From assembly GCA_964540815.1 (NCBI GenBank), contig CAZIOH010000126.1, positions 1 through 14,700 on the forward strand: 14,700 bases of DNA. The letters are read 5' to 3'. Shown one piece after another: positions 11,784 through 14,700 of the stretch. A model generated the notes under the pieces. It ran no database searches and was not told where the DNA came from. It saw only the letters and a list, made by a program, of their open reading frames with translations. The translations under genes and the position numbers were made by a program. Position 1 is the first letter of the stretch. The number at the start of each line of letters is the position of its first letter. Source of the DNA: CAZIOH01 sp964540815 (GTDB taxonomy: Bacteria > Myxococcota_A > Polyangia > Fen-1088).

Positions 11784-14624
11784 GTGACAGAAGCCCCCGC
11801 GAAACAGCGAGCCAGCCGGGAACCCGATCGCCGCCTCAAGGAGGACATCCGCCTGCTCGGCCGTCTGCTCGGCGACACGATTCGCCAGCAGGCGGGACAG
11901 GAGATGTTCGACCTCGTGGAGCGCATCCGCCAGACCGCGGTCCAGTACCGCCGCGAGCAGGATCCCGGCACCCGCAAGGCCCTGGAGAAGACCATCGGCG
12001 CCCTCGATGGCGAGCAAGCGACCCACGTGGTGCGGGCCTTCAGCTACTTCCACCACCTGGCCAACATCGCCGAGGATCGCTACCGCGCCCAGGAGGCCCG
12101 AGAGCCCGGCCGCGCCAGCGCCACCGCGCCGGAGGAAGGCAGCTTGCCGCTGGCGCTGTCCCGCCTCAAGGCCGCCGGGATCCCCTCTCGGCAGGTGGTG
12201 AGCTTGCTCGAGCGCGCCCGGATCGAGCCGGTGCTCACGGCCCACCCCACCGAGGTGCAGCGCAAGAGCATCCTCGAGCGCCACCACGCGATCTCGCTTT
12301 GCCTCGAGACCCTGGCGAACCGGCAGGGCGCCGGCGCCGGCCACGGCCGCGGCGAGGAGGTGGGCGGGGGCGGCACCGGCGCGGGACGGCTCCCCCCCGA
12401 GACGGTCGCGGCCTTGCGCCGCGAGATCCTGATCCTCTGGAAGACCAGCGAGCTGCGCGGCGTGAAGCCCACCGTGCTCGACGAGATCGAGCACGGCCTG
12501 TCCTTCTTTCGCAGCACCTTCCTCGGCGTGATCCCGCGGATCTACGCCGACCTCGAGGACGCGCTCGGCAACGAGATCGACCTGCCCCCGTTCCTCCGGG
12601 TGGGCTCTTGGATCGGCGGCGATCGCGACGGCAACCCCCACGTCACGCACGACACCACCCGCCACGCCCTCGAGCGGCAGGCCGCGGTGGTGCTGGAGCA
12701 CTTCCTGGTCGGCATCCACGCGCTCGGGGCCGAGCTCAGCCTCTCGTCGCGCTACATCGACGTCACCCCGGAGCTGGCGGCGCTGGCGGCGCGCTCCCCG
12801 GATCGCAGCAACAGCCGGGCCGAGGAGCCGTTTCGCCGGGCGCTGACCGGGATCTACGCGCGCCTGGTGGCCACCGCGGCGGGCCTCTCTGGCACGCCCA
12901 CCGACGCGCGGGCGGCGGTGGGCCCGGCGGCGGCGTACGCGGGACCGGCCGAGCTGCTGACCGATCTGCACGTGATCGAAGAGGCCCTGCGAGTCTCCGG
13001 CGCGGCGCTGGTCGCGGAGGGCCGGCTGCGCAACCTGCAGCGAACCGTGCGGGTCTTCGGCTTTCACCTGGCCTCGCTCGATCTGCGGCAGCACAGCAGC
13101 GTGCACGGCCGGGTGGTGCGGGAGATCCTGGCCCGCGCCACCGGTGAGGACGTCTACGAACAGCTGAACGAGGCCGCGCGGCAGGAGCTGCTCGTTCGCG
13201 AGCTCTCGACCGCGCGGCCCCTGGTCTCGCCGCACCTCACGTACTCGCCCGAGACCACCGAGGCCCTGGCCACCGTCCGGGTGGCGGCCGAGGTCCACGG
13301 CCGCCTCGGGCCGGACGCCATCCCCAACTACGTCATCTCGATGACGGCGGGGCCGAGCGACATCCTCGAGGTCGCGCTGCTGCTCAAGGAGGTCGGGCTG
13401 CTGGTGCCGGGGGACGAGCCGCGCCTCGCCGTGAACATCATCCCGCTCTTCGAGACCATCGAGGATCTGCGAGGCTGCGGCGCGATCATGAGCCGGCTGT
13501 TCTCCTTTCCGCTGTACCGCCAGCTGCTGGAGAGCCGGGGGGATCTGCAGGAGATCATGCTCGGCTACTCCGACAGCAACAAGGATGGTGGCTTCCTGAC
13601 CTCCAACTGGGAGCTGTACAAGGCCGAGCAGAGCCTGGTCGAGACCTTCGCCGAGTTCAAGGTCCGGCTGCGGCTCTTTCATGGGCGCGGCGGGACGGTT
13701 GGCCGCGGGGGCGGCCCGAGCTACTACGCCGTGCTGGCACAACCGCCCGGATCGGTGGCGGGCCAGCTGCGCCTCACCGAGCAGGGCGAGGTGATCGCCA
13801 GCAAGTACGCGGATCCGGTGACCGGCGCCCGCAACCTCGAGACCCTGGTGGCGGCCACCCTCGAGGCCAGCCTGCTCGATGGCGCGGCGGCCCTCGGCGG
13901 CGACGAGGCCGAGTTCTGCGAGACCCTGGAGCAGCTCTCCGGGTTCGCCTTCGCAGCGTACCGGGAGTTCGTCTACGCCACCCCCGGGTTCATCCGCTAC
14001 TTCCGGGAGGCCACGCCCATCAACGAGATCGCCGACCTCAACATCGGCTCACGACCGAGCGCCCGCAAGAGCTCGGATCGCATCGAGGACCTGCGGGCCA
14101 TCCCCTGGGTGTTCAGCTGGGGTCAGAGCCGTCAGAGCATCCCGGGCTTCTTCGGGTTCGGAACGGCGATCAACGCGTTCCTCGCCCAGGCGGCCGACAA
14201 GGGCGCGCGCAGCAAGCGGGAGAAGCTGCTGCGCGCGATGTACCGGCGCTGGCCGTTCTTCCGGACCGTGGTCGACAAGCTGGACATGGTCCTGTCGAAG
14301 ATGGACATGGGCATCGCCGAGCGCTACGCGGGCCTGGTGACGGACCGCAAGCTGGCCGGGCAGATCTTCGGGCGCATCCGCCGCGAATACGAGGACACCT
14401 GCCAGGCCATGTTCCTCATCACCGGCACGCGCGAGCTCCTCGCCAACAACCCCAAGCTCGCGCTCAGCCTGCGCAGCCGCAACCCCTACATCGATCCGCT
14501 GAACCACCTGCAGGTGGATCTGCTGCGGCGCTTGCGGGCCTCGAAGGGGGACAACGACGAGCTCCGGCGCGCCGTTCACCTCACGATCAACGGCGTCGCG
14601 GCCGGCCTGCGCAACAGCGGCTAG
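11784..14624 (+). CDS. ppc: Phosphoenolpyruvate carboxylase
   Basis: It makes oxaloacetate from phosphoenolpyruvate and bicarbonate, refilling the TCA cycle. The 946-residue protein is full length (E. coli 883). Catalytic and signature blocks are intact: T152-A-H154-P-T-E157, G274-S-W-I-G-G-D-R-D-G-N-P285, G594-Y-S-D-S-N-K600, H633-G-R-G-G-T-V-G-R-G-G-G (the mobile loop with catalytic His and Arg), G755-S-R757-P, and the C-terminal L-R-N-S-G, where most relatives have N-T-G. The conserved Asn for aspartate feedback binding is kept (N944), so allosteric inhibition by aspartate is plausible. A Gly-rich insert lies at about 181-203. The start is GTG at 11784 with a weak SD; the stop is TAG. A 53-bp gap separates it from the ligase. 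Confidence 0.97.
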   Translation: MTEAPAKQRASREPDRRLKEDIRLLGRLLGDTIRQQAGQEMFDLVERIRQTAVQYRREQDPGTRKALEKTIGALDGEQATHVVRAFSYFHHLANIAEDRYRAQEAREPGRASATAPEEGSLPLALSRLKAAGIPSRQVVSLLERARIEPVLTAHPTEVQRKSILERHHAISLCLETLANRQGAGAGHGRGEEVGGGGTGAGRLPPETVAALRREILILWKTSELRGVKPTVLDEIEHGLSFFRSTFLGVIPRIYADLEDALGNEIDLPPFLRVGSWIGGDRDGNPHVTHDTTRHALERQAAVVLEHFLVGIHALGAELSLSSRYIDVTPELAALAARSPDRSNSRAEEPFRRALTGIYARLVATAAGLSGTPTDARAAVGPAAAYAGPAELLTDLHVIEEALRVSGAALVAEGRLRNLQRTVRVFGFHLASLDLRQHSSVHGRVVREILARATGEDVYEQLNEAARQELLVRELSTARPLVSPHLTYSPETTEALATVRVAAEVHGRLGPDAIPNYVISMTAGPSDILEVALLLKEVGLLVPGDEPRLAVNIIPLFETIEDLRGCGAIMSRLFSFPLYRQLLESRGDLQEIMLGYSDSNKDGGFLTSNWELYKAEQSLVETFAEFKVRLRLFHGRGGTVGRGGGPSYYAVLAQPPGSVAGQLRLTEQGEVIASKYADPVTGARNLETLVAATLEASLLDGAAALGGDEAEFCETLEQLSGFAFAAYREFVYATPGFIRYFREATPINEIADLNIGSRPSARKSSDRIEDLRAIPWVFSWGQSRQSIPGFFGFGTAINAFLAQAADKGARSKREKLLRAMYRRWPFFRTVVDKLDMVLSKMDMGIAERYAGLVTDRKLAGQIFGRIRREYEDTCQAMFLITGTRELLANNPKLALSLRSRNPYIDPLNHLQVDLLRRLRASKGDNDELRRAVHLTINGVAAGLRNSG

Positions 14625-14632
14625 TGCACCTC

Positions 14633-14661
14633 CGTCGGAATAGCCTCATATTCGGCCGACG
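14633..14661 (+). terminator. Imperfect hairpin downstream of ppc
   Basis: CGTCGGAATA (14633-14642) pairs with TATT (14649-14652) and CCGACG (14656-14661), with a three-base bulge (14653-14655) and a 6-nt loop. It starts nine bases after the ppc stop. No U-tract follows, so terminator function is probable rather than certain. Confidence 0.45.
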
Positions 14662-14700
14662 ATCCGAGCCGGCCGCTTCGTTGCTCCTCCTCACAATACC

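Noticed and set aside
11391..13742. 783-codon open frame on the minus strand opposite ppc and the ligase end
   Set aside because: It is antisense to strongly conserved enzymes and its composition (Arg/Gly/Ala/His/Asp-rich without domains) is typical of a shadow frame in GC-rich DNA.

Overview
The window is a very GC-rich, densely coded bacterial chromosome segment with strong G/C preference at third codon positions. The gene content is mostly core and stress functions. Several proteins look similar to what I know from Myxococcota and related deltaproteobacterial lineages: a membrane/TPR protein, a small PilZ protein, a secreted DUF1579-like protein and a stand-alone receiver domain. The lineage is an inference. 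I see no rRNA, tRNA, CRISPR array, integrase, transposase or phage gene.

Layout. Positions 1-1656 (+) are the C-terminal part of a polytopic membrane protein with a TPR-like tail, cut by the window edge. 1761-2483 (+) is a TPM-domain protein with a C-terminal membrane anchor. 2698-3633 (+) is a membrane acyl-CoA desaturase. It converges on a Mip/FkpA-like FKBP prolyl isomerase lipoprotein (3720-4478, -). The divergent partner is the ribosome-assembly protein YhbY (4769-5143, +). A GST-fold protein (5217-5831, +) and a uracil phosphoribosyltransferase-family protein (5857-6669, +) probably form an operon. It converges on a single-domain response regulator (6696-7139, -). After a repeat-bearing gap comes a secreted DUF1579-like protein (7483-8271, -). 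A 362-bp divergent spacer with 14-bp tandem repeats and a perfect inverted repeat leads to a SanA-like DUF218 membrane protein (8634-9344, +). This overlaps a DTW-domain tRNA aminocarboxypropyltransferase (9341-9976, +) whose only usable start is CTG. A PilZ protein (10035-10403, -) is divergent from a stand-alone LigD-type ATP-dependent DNA ligase (10591-11730, +). Full-length phosphoenolpyruvate carboxylase (11784-14624, +) closes the window.

The genes do not form one pathway. Themes are the cell envelope (desaturase, SanA-like, FKBP lipoprotein, TPM protein), RNA and ribosome maturation (YhbY, DTW), signalling (receiver, PilZ), break repair (ligase) and anaplerosis (PEP carboxylase). Convergent gene ends are separated by short GC-rich hairpins without U-tracts.

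I did not find a convincing new multi-gene system. The observations most worth a second look are: the CTG start of the DTW gene; the GST/UPRT pair, in which both proteins have lost recognisable pocket residues; the repeat arrays at 7403-7500 and 8408-8463; the inverted repeat and leader ORF before the SanA-like gene; and the ligase without visible partners.
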